Shown here piece by piece: positions 25,111 to 36,540 of a DNA stretch of 64,000 nucleotides. The notes under the pieces are model-generated. The model saw only the letters and a list, made by a program, of their open reading frames with translations, did no database searches and was not told the origin of the DNA. This DNA is from Prunella strophiata. Its lineage: Eukaryota > Chordata > Aves > Passeriformes > Prunellidae. Position 1 is the stretch's first letter, and every line of letters begins with the position of its first letter. Position numbers and translations under genes: made by a program. Location of the stretch: assembly GCA_036583965.1 (NCBI GenBank), contig JAZBQD010000026.1, positions 1,612,001 to 1,676,000 on the forward strand. The letters run 5' to 3'.

Positions 25111-25560
25111 TAACTTTTATTTTGCATATTATGAGAGGAAAATAAAGTATTATAAACTCAAGACTGCTTGGCCAGGCTCTAATACTGAATTCTTTGTGAA
25201 ATGCCACACTACAGGCATTTAATCTCAATTAAAAGATCAATTACATTTATCAACAGATAAAAGATTATCTGGGGCATTACACAAATACAACACAATTTAT
25301 TACCAGCTGGTAAGTAACCTCTAATGAATTTTTAAACACTTCCCCATAAATTACAAATAAACTACAGTCCTATAATTATGTTAGAGTTTTGATTCTCCAG
25401 TTAAGCTCCTATGGGATCAGTCTTTATTATTATCCATAGTTATTTAGGATTCTTTTACTGTAACCCATATCTGGGGAAAGTTGAATGTTCTAAAAATTAA
25501 TTTTAGGCATAGAAAATGCAATTTTCCATCTTGACAATGATCTGGGCATTTATGTGAAGA
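25111..25560. promoter_or_regulatory. AT-rich block with GATA sites and an E-box, candidate distal enhancer
   Basis: This AT-rich, non-repetitive block lies about 2 kb upstream of the receptor promoter. Within 24 bp it has TTATCA (25,247), AGATAA (25,255) and TTATCT (25,265). The last two fit the GATA-factor consensus WGATAR on opposite strands. A CAGCTG E-box lies at 25,314. GATA plus E-box pairs are known in blood and endothelial enhancers. The link to the downstream gene is inference from position only. Confidence 0.35.
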
Positions 25561-26081
25561 TCATGTTGAGGGAAGCATTCATGATTTAACACTGTGCATG
25601 AGAAATGAGGCTTCTTGTTCATAAACCTGGGAATATCTGAGGTCTGTGTTCAATTTCTTGTTGAATTTGGGACATTTCTACACCAGGTATCAATCCTGAC
25701 CTTCTGAAGTGCCCACTGCCTTTGGATTTGTAACTCTCAGAACTGAACCTGTGTCTCCCTTTGCTCCAGTGCATGGCAGTGCAGAACTCAGAGCTGTTAT
25801 GGGCACTGAGGATTTAGAATCTGGACTAAACTGAGCTGTGAAAGGGCCCTGTCACTAAACCCCATCATCTCCATCCTGTAAAAGTCTGTGCACCTGCTGG
25901 CTCTGGCTTTTCTTGTGCAAACAAACTGAGCAAGAGGAACAAAAAAAAAAATGCAAACCAACCCTATCACTGAGCCACAGGGACTGGCAGTGCTCTACTG
26001 TAAGGCTCTGCAGGTCCTGTAACACCAGAGTCCCCAGCTCAGCTGTTGGGGTTGTGGTTTTTTGGGTTCTTGGGACTATTG

Positions 26082-26148
26082 GGATTATTTGGACTATTGG
26101 GATTATTTGGATTATTTGGATTATTTGGATTATTTGGATTATTGGGAA
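26082..26148. repeat. Short tandem repeat, 9-10-bp unit (GGATTATTT)
   Basis: Copies of GGATTATTT, and GGACTATT/GGGATTATTT variants, follow each other about seven times. Confidence 0.95.
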
Positions 26149-27051
26149 GGACAATCTGTAGGGACAACTGTGGAGCTTCCAGCACTCTCTCATTATCAGT
26201 GTTTTTACATTAAAAGCCACATATCTGATATGTGCACTGAAAGAGCACAGAAGAGCTCCCTCCTGGTCACCTCAGTGCTGGCACTTCCAGAAGTGTCCCT
26301 TACATGCCCTGGGACATCTCCCGAAGGTTTGTGACCTTCAGAGCTGAGGCTGTGCTGGCCCAGGGGGCACCTGTGGCTGGAGGAGCAGCCCTGAACCCGG
26401 GCTGGACTGGGAATTCCAGGGAGGAGGGAAAAGGAGGGACATCCCCGTGGCTCGAGTGCCCATCCCCCTGAAACCCTGCCTGGCATGGCAAGGGCAAAGG
26501 CAAGGGGGCAGGCTGGGAGCCTGGATGTGTGGGTGGAGCTGGGGATAATGCCCAGGTGAGAAACCCCTGAGGGATCAGCCGTGCAATACAAATAAACAGC
26601 ACTGGGATTCCCTGAAATACCCAAACAAGGGATTTTCTCCGTGCCCCAAGAGCAAGGTGGGCACAGCAGTGGCTGCCACAGCAGGGCAGGGAGGGTGGAG
26701 GTGGCATCTCAGCAGGACACGGTGGGCAGCAGAAAGAGCCCAAAATGTTAAACACCGGGTGAAGGGGGCACAGGGAGCGGCTGTGGCAGGACACAGCCTG
26801 TCCCTCAGCGCTGTCCCCTGCCCGGGGTCCCGGAGCCTGAGAGCGCCCGGGGCAGATGCCACCTCCGTGCCCCTGGGGGAAGGTGGTGCCACCTGATCCC
26901 CCGAACCCCGGCTTGGCAAGCAGCTGGAATTCCCTTCTTTGCCCCATCCCAGGCAGCAGCAACAGGAAACCCAGGAGCTCTGTGAAATGACAGGGAGGGA
27001 GAGAGAGAGCGAAGTCCCCTCGCCCCGGCTGGTGACGTCTCTCCTTCCTCC

Positions 27052-27077
27052 TTTTTTTTTTTTTTTTTTTTTTTTTT
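27052..27077. repeat. T26 homopolymer directly upstream of the TATA-like site
   Basis: Twenty-six T in a row on the plus strand, ending 8 bp before TATAAAG. Length is likely to vary between individuals and between reads. Confidence 0.97.
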
Positions 27078-27085
27078 CCTGTCCC

Positions 27086-27092
27086 TATAAAG
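27086..27092 (+). promoter_or_regulatory. TATA-like box
   Basis: TATAAAG sits in a CpG-rich region about 720 bp upstream of the start codon. If functional it would place transcription start near 27,115 and give a leader of roughly 700 nt. VEGF-receptor promoters known from mammals are mostly TATA-less, so this could be fortuitous. Confidence 0.4.
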
Positions 27093-27180
27093 AATCTCGG
27101 GCTCGCATCAAACTTCTCTGCGAAAGCCCAGGCGAGGCGGAGGGAGGGGGACAGCAGAGAGCAGAGCCAGGGCTCCGGCC

Positions 27181-27222
27181 ATGCCCCAGCCCCGCCCCGG
27201 GCAGGTGCCCCCGGGCAGGTAG
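27181..27222 (+). other. Upstream ORF 1 in the presumed 5' leader (13 codons)
   Basis: An ATG at 27,181 opens a 13-codon Pro/Arg-rich frame closed by TAG at 27,220-27,222. It counts as a uORF only if transcription starts upstream of it, which the TATA-like site at 27,086 would allow. Confidence 0.4.
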
Positions 27223-27637
27223 AGCCAGGTGGGCTCCGGGCAGCTCCCGTCCTGCTGGCACATCTGTCCTGCCTGCTGGCACATCTGTCCCTCCTGCCGC
27301 CACCTGCGCCTCCCTGGAGGAGCCCATCTCAGGCTGCGCGGCTCAGCAAACTCATCCCAAACTCCGCGCTGTGCGAGCAGCCGCGAGCAGCGAGCGCAGG
27401 AAAGTTTTTGCCAAACTTTTTCTGGTGTTTTTTGCTTGGTTTTTTCACCCCTTGAGTGACTCTGCGCCAGCCAGGAGGGCTGGGGAGGCTTCTGAGGCAG
27501 AGCAAAGTTCCGCCCGGACACCCCAGGGATTGGAGAAACGGGGGGAAAAGAAGGAATAAGGTGATTGCGGAAAGGGTGAAGGAAAAAACCGAGAACCTCG
27601 GGAAGAAGGGAAGGCAAACTCAACCCGCAGCCCCAGG

Positions 27638-27649
27638 ATGAAGCGGTGA
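27638..27649 (+). other. Upstream ORF 2 in the presumed 5' leader (3 codons)
   Basis: ATG AAG CGG TGA lies about 160 nt upstream of the main ATG. Minimal uORFs of this type can lower initiation downstream. It applies if the leader includes this position. Confidence 0.45.
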
Positions 27650-27809
27650 ATAGCAAGAACAATTTAAGTGGAATCAACAAGTGGGAACTCCTGCGCGCCT
27701 CGTCCTTCCCCTCGCTCCCCGCTCCGGCTTCCCCGAACTCCTCGCTGCCAAGGAAAACTTCTGCAGCGGGCTCGGCTGCCTCGGGACACGCACCAGGACC
27801 GGCCCCGGG

Positions 27810-27873
27810 ATGCTGCCCCGGGCCAGCGCCCTGCTGGCCGTCTGTGCCCTCCAGGGGCTGCTGCTGCTGCACG
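27810..27873 (+). CDS. Receptor-like gene, coding exon 1: signal peptide
   Basis: This exon encodes MLPRASALLAVCALQGLLLL, then His and the first base of a Gly codon. The start ATG has G at -3. After a short basic N-terminus comes a hydrophobic core (ALLAVCALQGLLLL), so it is a secretory signal peptide. Cleavage is plausible after LA, once exon 2 is joined. The exon ends at ACG followed by the strong donor GTAAGA, splitting a codon after its first base (phase 1). Exon 1 with a leader peptide of about 21 residues and a phase-1 intron is the layout of VEGF-receptor genes. The product would enter the secretory pathway and, if it is a receptor of this family, the plasma membrane. No upstream coding exon was found. 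The only rival view is another Ig-superfamily receptor with the same leader layout. Confidence 0.8.
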
Positions 27874-28426
27874 GTAAGAGCCGCCCGGGGGTGGCAGGGC
27901 GAGGACACCCCGCGGGTGGCAGCCCCGGCCCGGGCGGTGCCGTCCCTCGGGGCGCCTCAGGAGAGCGCTCCGTGATGCTTTTCTTGCGCTTTCCCTCGCG
28001 TTTTGGGCTCCTCCGGCGGCCCCGTGAGGTGTCACCCACCTGAGAGCCCCGGTGGCAGCGGGCAGGTGCCACCGCTCCGTCCCCAAAGGGGTCACACCTC
28101 CGTTAAAACTGATCTTTGGAAATAGAGGTTAAAAAAACGAGACCTCCTTGAAGGTGTCGCACATAAAGGTCAGGTTTTAATGGGTGTTTCCCCTCGAGGT
28201 TTGGCCGCTTGATTAGAAATAGCAAGCTTGTGAGTGTTCACCAATTTGTGGCTTTTTTCCCTCGATGTGGGAGGGTTTCTGGTTGTATTTGATCACTTGA
28301 GGCAGAGCTGAGGCTTTCGAAGGAGGAGCTGTCTGGGAGCACCTGGGCTATCCCGCTGTCCTGGGGCTCATGCTGGAGCTGTGGGCACAGACATCACGGG
28401 GCATTCTCCCTGACATTCCAGCTCTG
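27874..28426 (+). other. Intron 1, first part
   Basis: Intron 1 runs from 27,874 to 63,027 (35,154 bp), from GTAAGA to a pyrimidine-rich TTTGTGTCAG acceptor. The first 200 bp are CpG-rich and belong to the promoter block; the rest shows nothing recognisable. Confidence 0.7.
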
Positions 28427-28543
28427 ATTCTTTGATATTTCAATGTTTTAATATTGGTTCTTTGATATTTCAACTTTTTGAATATTGGTTCTTTGATATT
28501 TCAATTTTTTGAATATTGGTTCTTTGATATTTCAATTTTTTGT
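28427..28543. repeat. Short tandem repeat, 31-bp unit, about 4 copies
   Basis: GGTTCTTTGATATTTCAATT followed by TTTTGAATATT repeats with slight changes in the T run. It lies in intron 1, about 550 bp after exon 1. Confidence 0.95.
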
Positions 28544-31520
28544 TCATGTGGTGCTTCTTCACTGCCTTCCCCTTCTCAGCCCAGGTGCCAGGTTAGATCC
28601 CCTGCTCTCCAAAACTCATTTTCCTTTGCAGCAAACTCCCTGTCCCCCTGGATTTATTCCCAATTTTTGCTGCTATCAGAAAAGCCAAGAGGCAGGTTAA
28701 TGAGATTTGGGAGAGCTTTTCCATCTGCCATATGACTTTTCATTATCTCATTAAGCATGAGGATTTTGCTGGATTACTGAGCTATTCATTCATGACGCTG
28801 CAAATTGTGTAAGGGAGATGGGCTCTTGTTTATTGGGGAATTCCTTCTGACAGAAAGGACTTTTTCTTTTTTTTGGGTAGTGGATGTATTGCACAGCACG
28901 AGGCTGTTGTTCTTCAGCATATTATATTTTCATAGTTAAGTGGATAGCTTCTGGAAACACCGTGGAGCATCACTGTCCTTGATTTTTTTGGATTCAGTCA
29001 GGGATGTAATGTATTCCTCCTGCAGAAAGGGACTGATTGGCAGGCACAAACCCTGGGGAATTTCACATCTTCCCCACAGTTACCTGCAGAATAAATAACT
29101 AAGCCTGAGGTTGTGCTCCAAAGGGCTTGTCCAGCTTTTCCAGGAAAAGCTGAAGCAGCAAACCTGGCAGGTGGCAAGGAGCCCTTGCAGCAGGAATCCT
29201 CAGGATCCGGGGTGTCCCCAGGGAATCTGTCCCATGCCAGGCCAGCCAGCAGTGCCCACACCTTGGGCTGCACCTGGAGCAGCCCTTGGAGGATTCCTGA
29301 GATGTGCTGCAGCTGGCTGACACGTGCAGCAGCTGCCAGCTGGGTGCTCTGGGAGCTCTAACCTCTGCACAGCCTGGAAAAGTTGTCCAAAATCCAGTGT
29401 GGATTTCAGAGGCATAAATCACCACAGGATTTGCTGGATCAGAGAGGGATAATAAAGAGGGACTGGGAGATGGGAGAAAATGTGGTGTGCCCAAGTGATC
29501 CTGAGGCTCCAGGGTGAGGTGGAGCACAGGGAGTTCAGGGGGGAAATCCTGGCTGGAGATGCTGCCCACATTTCAGGGCTGCTCAGGTCCTTACCAGGTT
29601 CCTTTCCTAATCATTTCAGCCCTGATAACCTTGGAATGTGGTCCAGATTGCTTTTGCCATCAGTGCCAGGCACAGAGGAAGCCAAGAGAAGGCAAAGTCT
29701 GCATCGTGTGACAGAGGGAGGGAGGCAGGAACGTCCCTGTGCAGGCTGGTGAGGGACCTGGAGCAGCCCTGTGGATGTCAGGAGCTTGGCTCATCTTTAA
29801 GAGGAGATAAAACATCAGCATAGCCTCTGGGTGCCCTCACTGGGCTGGAAGCCAGGGGGAGACAGGGCCAGGAGGGCTGAGGATTTGAGCTAGCACTGGA
29901 GTTACTGAGGAGTTAGCTCCTCACCACCTTGCCCTCATAGCTCCTGTGCAGCCCCGAGCTCAGTGAAGCTCAGCTCAAGCCTCCCAAAGCCTGGATTACC
30001 CCTCAGCTATGGTTAAACCTTCCCTGAGATCTCTGTGGCCAAAGTCAGGCAGGGCTGTGCTGAGGAGGCTGACTCTGATTCCAATCCAAACAATTCCATC
30101 AGCAATGCAGAGAGGAGGAAAGCCCTACAACTGTGAAAGCTGCTCAGTACCAAGGCATCGACTCCTCAGCCACTTTTCCTTCCAAGTTCATCTCCAGAAA
30201 TGAAATTGATGAAATTCTGGCCAGTTACATTTATCCAGGTCTCCTTTGGGGAATTCCTGACTGATTTGTTGCTTTCAGCAGGGGGAAGAGACCATACAAG
30301 CATCATCCCAGTGATTTCCCACCTTCCTCTAAAATACAGCTCTAAATACTCCTTTAAATTTCCTCATTTAGCTCCCTGACTATCATTACATTTCCACTTT
30401 CCTTTTGCTCATTGCTCAGCTTCTTCTCAGCTCCTCAGAGCACTGGTTGGGGTCTTGCTGCTCAGAAATGACCACTGGTTTAATGATGGTGCAGATGCCA
30501 ACAGCTGGCACGGGTTTGAGGTATGGAGTGGGATGGTTCATAACCAGCCCTTGCAAAAACAAGCTGCAAAGAAATCCCTTGCACCTTAAATTGTGCATGA
30601 AAAATTCAGTACCTTTTACCCACTGACATGATCACCAGAAGGTTTTTAATATCTGAGCAATCCAAGGCACTTTTTGGGTACTGGAATAAACTCAGCTATT
30701 TCAGTGATTTAACACTGGAAATTATTAAAGATTGAAGAATAAAAATCAGGTCCTGCCGACGGCTTTGAAATGAGAGCACGTTTGAAATTGATTTTTTTGT
30801 CGTTGTTTAATTTTGCAATGTCTTCTACAAATTGATTCTACTGGATGGGCAATGAAGCTTGTTAACACAGAGATTTCAATTAAGCCATGGATCAGGAGAT
30901 AACAGCTTCAGGAGCTCGGATTCCTCCTGGTTTTCCAGCCAGGATGGCCACAGAGTGCAGCAGGATGAGTGTGGCTGTGCCAGGGCACAGGCACCGAGGG
31001 GTTGTTCTCCCAAAAAACCTGTGTCCTAACTGGTGTTATTCCCAAACATTTGCTTTACTGTGGGAAAATGTTATAAAAAGCAGAGGAGCCTTTTTTAGGC
31101 TGGTGATATATGAGCCTCCTGCTGAAACTGCCACATTCGAAACCAACTGGAAATCTCTTTATACCAATTCAGCCATTTAAGGCAAGGAAAAAAATGTCAA
31201 GTATTTCTGAATACTCCCTGAACTTCTAAAAAACAGTATTGTACCCAAAAGAACACTGAGAAAACCAACCAGATTGTTTGTTGAAAGTTTCTGCTGTAAG
31301 AACTTGCAGTATTTTCTTTAAAACTTGTACAAAATACTTATCTGTGGGCATTGGTCTGCCCTGAGTAAGAGCAACGGGGTCCATTTGGGTCTTTTCTGCC
31401 CTTTCACACATTCCCTGGATTGTTCATTTTCTGCCAAATTATTTGTACAAAGTGATAGCTCAATCTACTGCACTTTGAATTAATAGCTCAGATTGGGCTG
31501 AATACTTATTATGTTGTTAA
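28544..31520. other. Intron 1, unique sequence
   Basis: No exon, repeat or element could be supported. AT-richer stretches at about 30,720-30,880 look less repeat-like and could be conserved, but nothing in them is diagnostic. Confidence 0.5.
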
Positions 31521-32519
31521 TAATATAATATAATATAATATAATATAATATAATATAATATAATATAATATAATATAATATAATATAATATAATATAATA
31601 TAATATAATATAATATAATATAATATAATATAATATAATATAATATAATATAATATAATATAATATAATATAATATAATATAATATAATATAATATAATA
31701 TAATATAATATAATATAATATAATATAATATAATATAATATAATATAATATAATATAATATAATATAATATAATATAATATAATATAATATAATATAATA
31801 TAATATAATATAATATAATATAATATAATATAATATAATATAATATAATATAATATAATATAATATAATATAATATAATATAATATAATATAATATAATA
31901 TAATATAATATAATATAATATAATATAATATAATATAATATAATATAATATAATATAATATAATATAATATAATATAATATAATATAATATAATATAATA
32001 TAATATAATATAATATAATATAATATAATATAATATAATATAATATAATATAATATAATATAATATAATATAATATAATATAATATAATATAATATAATA
32101 TAATATAATATAATATAATATAATATAATATAATATAATATAATATAATATAATATAATATAATATAATATAATATAATATAATATAATATAATATAATA
32201 TAATATAATATAATATAATATAATATAATATAATATAATATAATATAATATAATATAATATAATATAATATAATATAATATAATATAATATAATATAATA
32301 TAATATAATATAATATAATATAATATAATATAATATAATATAATATAATATAATATAATATAATATAATATAATATAATATAATATAATATAATATAATA
32401 TAATATAATATAATATAATATAATATAATATAATATAATATAATATAATATAATATAATATAATATAATATAATATAATATAATATAATATAATATAATA
32501 TAATATAATATAATATAAT
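31521..32519. repeat. Perfect (TAATA)n pentanucleotide array, about 200 copies, 1 kb
   Basis: TAATA repeats with no interruption visible over 999 bp; the motif class is AATAT. The minus strand has no stop in any frame, giving three open frames of 335-412 codons with a Tyr-Tyr-Ile-Ile-Leu period; none is a gene. The left flank (TTGTTAATAA) shows only a few bases of degenerate repeat, and the right flank breaks off sharply at TAATTCC. Such purity implies recent expansion, or a length set by the assembler. Confidence 0.98.
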
Positions 32520-34659
32520 TCCAAAGGTTTCCAAGCCCCACAGGAGGTTCCTCAGATGCAGCAGGGGAAGTGATCTGACCTTTTTGAAGGTTTGTGTCCC
32601 AGATCAGCAGTGCAGTTTGGAGGAGGGTGAAAACCTGGTCTGTCCCATATCTGTGGAGGGTTGATTCCCATCTGCTCCTTCCAGAGACATTTGCAGGGTG
32701 TGATGCAGGAAGGGTCACTTGGTCACCAGAAAAAGGACAGGGGGCACAAAGGAGATGCTCTCAGTTCTCAGTGCAGGAGAGTTTTGGGGGCAGCAGCAGC
32801 CACCTGGAGTTTTTAAAGCTCCCCAGGAGGTTTCCAGGACTTTCAGAGTGAGCACGAGGAGCACCCTGGGGCACAGCCCCACTGAGCTTCATGTGCCCAC
32901 TCTGGTTCTTCCTCTGATCCACCTTTCCTTTTTCCTCCAAACCAGCCTGCTGTCACTGCAATGGCAATCAGGGATATTGAAGTATCTAAACAACAGCTAG
33001 GACTGAAATAAATGTGTCCTGGTGCTTTCCTTCAAAAAGCAGCTCTGATGGCTGGCAGGACACTGGGCTCTGAGTGCCCATCAGGGCATTTCCACCCAGC
33101 TGCCCTCAGTCACAGCCCCCAGAACAATGGTGCCCCAACAAAGCTGGGTAAAATGTGTGTAATGGAGAACTGAGCTCCCCATTGGGCACTTCTTTAATTG
33201 TTAAGGCCACAGAGAAAAGAGTAGAAGCTGCCAAAATCCACCAGTCAAGGTCTGTATCTGGAAATGGCATTTAATAGAAGGCTTGCCCAGGGAGCAGGAC
33301 TCCAGGAGCAGAGCTGGCACTCATCAGGAGCAAGGCAGGATCAGCACAAATCACAGGAATCAAGGTTTCTGCATGAGCTGTGTCCTCAGAGGCTCATCCA
33401 GGAGCTGCTTCCTCCAGTGGGGAAGGAGGAAGGATCAGGATCAGCCTCATCTCCTCAGGCTGTGAGGAGCAAAACTGCTGGGTGCCCATTTTGTAGAAAT
33501 TCCTCCTTGCTGAGTGCTGCACATGCTGTGGGGATGGGAGCAGGGATTGGCACATGGGGGAGCTGAGCTGCCCTGTGCCACTGCTAACTTCTGTCCCTCA
33601 CCAACAGCAGAACACAGCTTTGCTCTCTGATGGACAGGGAGCAATCCAGGAGCTATTTTATGATGGAGAGTGAGTCCATGGACATCTTCATGAGTCACTC
33701 CAATACCCTGTCCCCAAGCCCTTGGATTAGCCTGACTTTGCAGCACATACTTTTTGTCCCCACTACATCCTACATCCCTCTCCTGCTCTCCCCCCCTTTC
33801 CTGGATGTCTCCTAAACTCCCCTCAGGGCTCAGGATTCCTTGAATTTTTACATTAGGAGAAGCCAAGAGGAATTTCCCAGCCCTTCCACACCACGGGTCT
33901 GCACAGTCTCTCTTCTCTGTCCCAAAATGAATTTTGCCTTTATAATTCTTCCTGGTGCAGAGATTTCTGAATAAAACCAAAGTGGGACTGCTTGAGAGCT
34001 GCAGTTGAATCTCTTGTTTTCTGCCAGCTCTTTGTGCTCCTGCTGCACTGAGTTTTTACAAGAAATAATTTTTGCATGTCCCCCCAGTATCTGGAAAAGC
34101 AGGAGGGGTCACATCTCCTATATGGGGTGGGTGTGACCAGGGCTTTTTTTTTGGCTCTAAGCAGGAAAGTTTTAGCACTGAGTCTTTGACTGAGCAACAA
34201 GGAAAAAACCTCATCTAATCTGCAAATGATGGAAGTCTGAAAAGTCACTTTTCCTTTGTGCCCTGCAGGGAATGGCACAAGCACGTGGCCCTCAAAGTTT
34301 CAAAATTCAGCCAAAACCCAAACTGAGGCCCAGAATGTAAAGGAAATATATGGACCAGCCTTCTATTTTCAGATCACTTGCCTTTGTCTTCTTCATTTCC
34401 ACATAGGTTTCCTTAGATCTTCCTGTGTTTTTCTGAACTGTGGGAACGTGATTGCCAAGGAAGTGGAGAGGGGAGTTTTCAGCCCTGCTGGGATTGTTCT
34501 TGATTTGAGGGTCAAGGAAGCCTGACCCTGTCATTACCTGTTCCATTTTTACAAAATCACCACGAATCTAAACCACCTCAGCCAAAATGTTTGCTTCCTT
34601 AGAGCCCACAGCTCAGAAATGGCTCACCTGGAATTCTTCCTCATGGATACAGCGGGGTC
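32520..34659. other. Intron 1, unique sequence
   Basis: No supported exon or element. Short open frames on both strands carry no recognisable content. Confidence 0.5.
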
Positions 34660-35200
34660 AGCTTCAGGAAAAGCTCCAACCACCCTGGGGCTGCTTTGGT
34701 TCAGCTTGCAGGAAAAGCTCCAACCACTGGGGCTGCTTTGGTTCAGCTTGCAGGAAAAGCTCCAACCACCCTGGGGCTGCTTTGGTTCAGCTTGCAGGAA
34801 AAGCTCCAACCACCCTGGGGCTGCTTTGGTTCAGCTTGCAGGAAAAGCTCCAACCACCCTGGGGCTGCTTTGGTTCAGCTTGCAGGAAAAGCTCCAACCA
34901 CCCTGGGGCTGCTTTGGTTCAGCTTGCAGGAAAAGCTCCAACCACCCTGGGGCTGCTTTGGTTCAGCTTGCAGGAAAAGCTCCAACCACCCTGGGGCTGC
35001 TTTGGTTCAGCTTGCAGGAAAAGCTCCAACCACCCTGGGGCTGCTTTGGTTCAGCTTGCAGGAAAAGCTCCAACCACCCTGGGGCTGCTTTGGTTCAGCT
35101 TGCAGGAAAAGCTCCAACCACCCTGGGGCTGCTTTGGTTCAGCTTGCAGGAAAAGCTCCAACCACCCTGGGGCTGCTTTGGTTCAGCTTGCAGGAAAAGC
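34660..35200. repeat. Minisatellite, 44-bp unit, about 12 copies, nearly identical
   Basis: GCTTGCAGGAAAAGCTCCAA, CCACCCTGGGGCTGCTTTGG and TTCA make the 44-bp unit. One copy near 34,720 lacks 2 bp (CCACTGGGG in place of CCACCCTGGGG); the first copy is slightly divergent at its start. The remaining copies look identical, so expansion was recent. Since 44 is not a multiple of three, the plus strand stays open in all three frames; these Gly/Ala/Leu/Lys-rich frames are not genes. Confidence 0.98.
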
Positions 35201-36018
35201 CCATTCCCCTGCAGCCCTGAGGAAAATGGGATTGCTCACAGGGGCACTCCACACTCACACACACAAACAGCTGAGCTGTGAGGTGTTCATCCTGTTTGCT
35301 CTTGGTGCAGAGCTCATTAACTGAACTCAGGGCTGAATAAACTCCTTCAGGAGTCAAAGCAATTTCCTCCCAGTGCCCAGAAGCTGCAGTGGGGATGGGA
35401 GTGTGGGGCTGCCCAGAATCTCCTCCTCAATTCCCTCACAGCTCCTGAAAAGGGCTCTGCAGCAATAGGATCATCCTGAAAGCTGCTCCTGAGCCTGCAT
35501 TTCCCTGATTTTTGAACTGGGTAGTGCAAGGGTCAGCATTCCAGACCTTTAATGTGCAGACACCTCCTACAGAGTGTCCCCCAAGAGCTGTAAAATGTGA
35601 TTTTCTCCTCTGCTTCTCTGCTCACTGATCCCACACACATCCCCACAGTAGCACTTGGAAGCCCTTGTGTGGACAATCCTGATTCCAGGAGCAGGAAAAG
35701 CCTGGGAAGAGCTTGCCTAGAGCCCTTTGGAGCAGGGAGGTGCTGGAAGCAGGCAGGTAAAGCTCTGGGGAGTTCCTGCTGCAAAACTCCAGGTCTCTCT
35801 GCCTTTCCCTGCAGAACAATAACTCCCACAGGTGCCCCACTGTGCCCCTTGGGAAGGGTACCCACTGCTGCTCCACTCTTCAATTAAAGATGATTTACAG
35901 AGAGAAGGGACAGCACTTCAGGAGCTTCCACTGCTTTGCTTCCTAACCCAGGAGGAGTATCAGGAGAAAGAAAAGTGCAGAACACAGGTGTGGGGAGAAA
36001 TGCTTTCCCCAGCTCTTT
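35201..36018. other. Intron 1, unique sequence
   Basis: Nothing recognised. Confidence 0.5.
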
Positions 36019-36140
36019 CTGAGGCAAGATCTCTTTTCCCAACTTCATTCTGAGGCAAGATCTCTTTTCCCAACTTCATTCTGAGGCAAGATCTCTTTTC
36101 CCAGCTCTGTTTCTAAGGCAATTTCTCTTCTCCCAGCTCT
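36019..36140. repeat. Short tandem repeat, 31-bp unit, about 4 copies
   Basis: CTGAGGCAAGATCTCTTTTC followed by CCAACTTCATT recurs at 36,019, 36,050 and 36,081, with a weaker copy at about 36,113. The last copies are diverged. Confidence 0.93.
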
Positions 36141-36229
36141 TTCTGGATGTGGATGAGGCAAGGCAGTGGTGTCAGCTCTCTCTGCATGACACAGCAGCCC
36201 TGAGCTCGGCTGCTTGGAAGGGGTTTGGT

Positions 36230-36540
36230 ACAATTAAAGAATGATTCAAGTCAATGTAAACAATGATGTCAGCCTGAGGACCTTTAAAACACAATTTAAG
36301 CTATTACACAGTGTAAAGCAGAGAGAATCAGGTAACCTTTTGGCCTGCCACATTTTTTCTCTGGAAATGGATCATGTCTGAGTTATTTTCATGTTTACAC
36401 ACTCGGGACAAGCTTTGCCTCTCACTCACACAGGTTTAAGGCTGTGCTTGGCTGAAGACAATAGCCTGTCTTTGAATTGTCCATTGTATGGCTCAGAACA
36501 TTTATTTTCTTCTGGCTGTTTACACATTTTATGGTGGAAT
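36230..36540. promoter_or_regulatory. Intronic block with three FOX and three SOX-type motifs, candidate enhancer
   Basis: Three perfect 8-mers of the forkhead type are present: TGTAAACA at 36,255, and TGTTTACA at 36,392 and 36,517. SOX-type ACAAT/ATTGT words lie at 36,458, 36,476 and 36,482, and a GGAA (ETS core) at about 36,363. FOX, SOX and ETS factors are known to act together on endothelial genes, including VEGF receptors. Position in intron 1 of a VEGFR-like gene fits, but function is inference. Confidence 0.35.

Larger units (their letters stand above)
26750..28070 (+). promoter_or_regulatory. CpG-rich promoter and 5' end of the receptor gene
   Basis: CpG dinucleotides become frequent here, above all from about 27,000 to 28,070, in contrast to the flanks. 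Candidate elements are an ETS-like CAGGAAAC at about 26,963, a near-CRE TGACGTCT at 27,033, a T26 run, a TATAAAG at 27,086 and a GC box CCCCGCCCC at 27,190. Exon 1 of the receptor-like gene lies inside the block. The extent is judged by eye; no CpG ratio was calculated. Confidence 0.75.

Noticed and set aside
27108..27908. Minus-strand 266-codon frame across the CpG-rich promoter
   Set aside because: GC-rich sequence has few stops. It lies antisense to exon 1 and shows no recognisable protein.
31480..32718. Minus-strand frames of 335-412 codons with a Tyr-Tyr-Ile-Ile-Leu period
   Set aside because: Translation of the perfect TAATA microsatellite.
34587..35324. Plus-strand frames of 174-245 codons, Gly/Ala/Ser/Lys-rich
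   Set aside because: The 44-bp minisatellite read in three frames.
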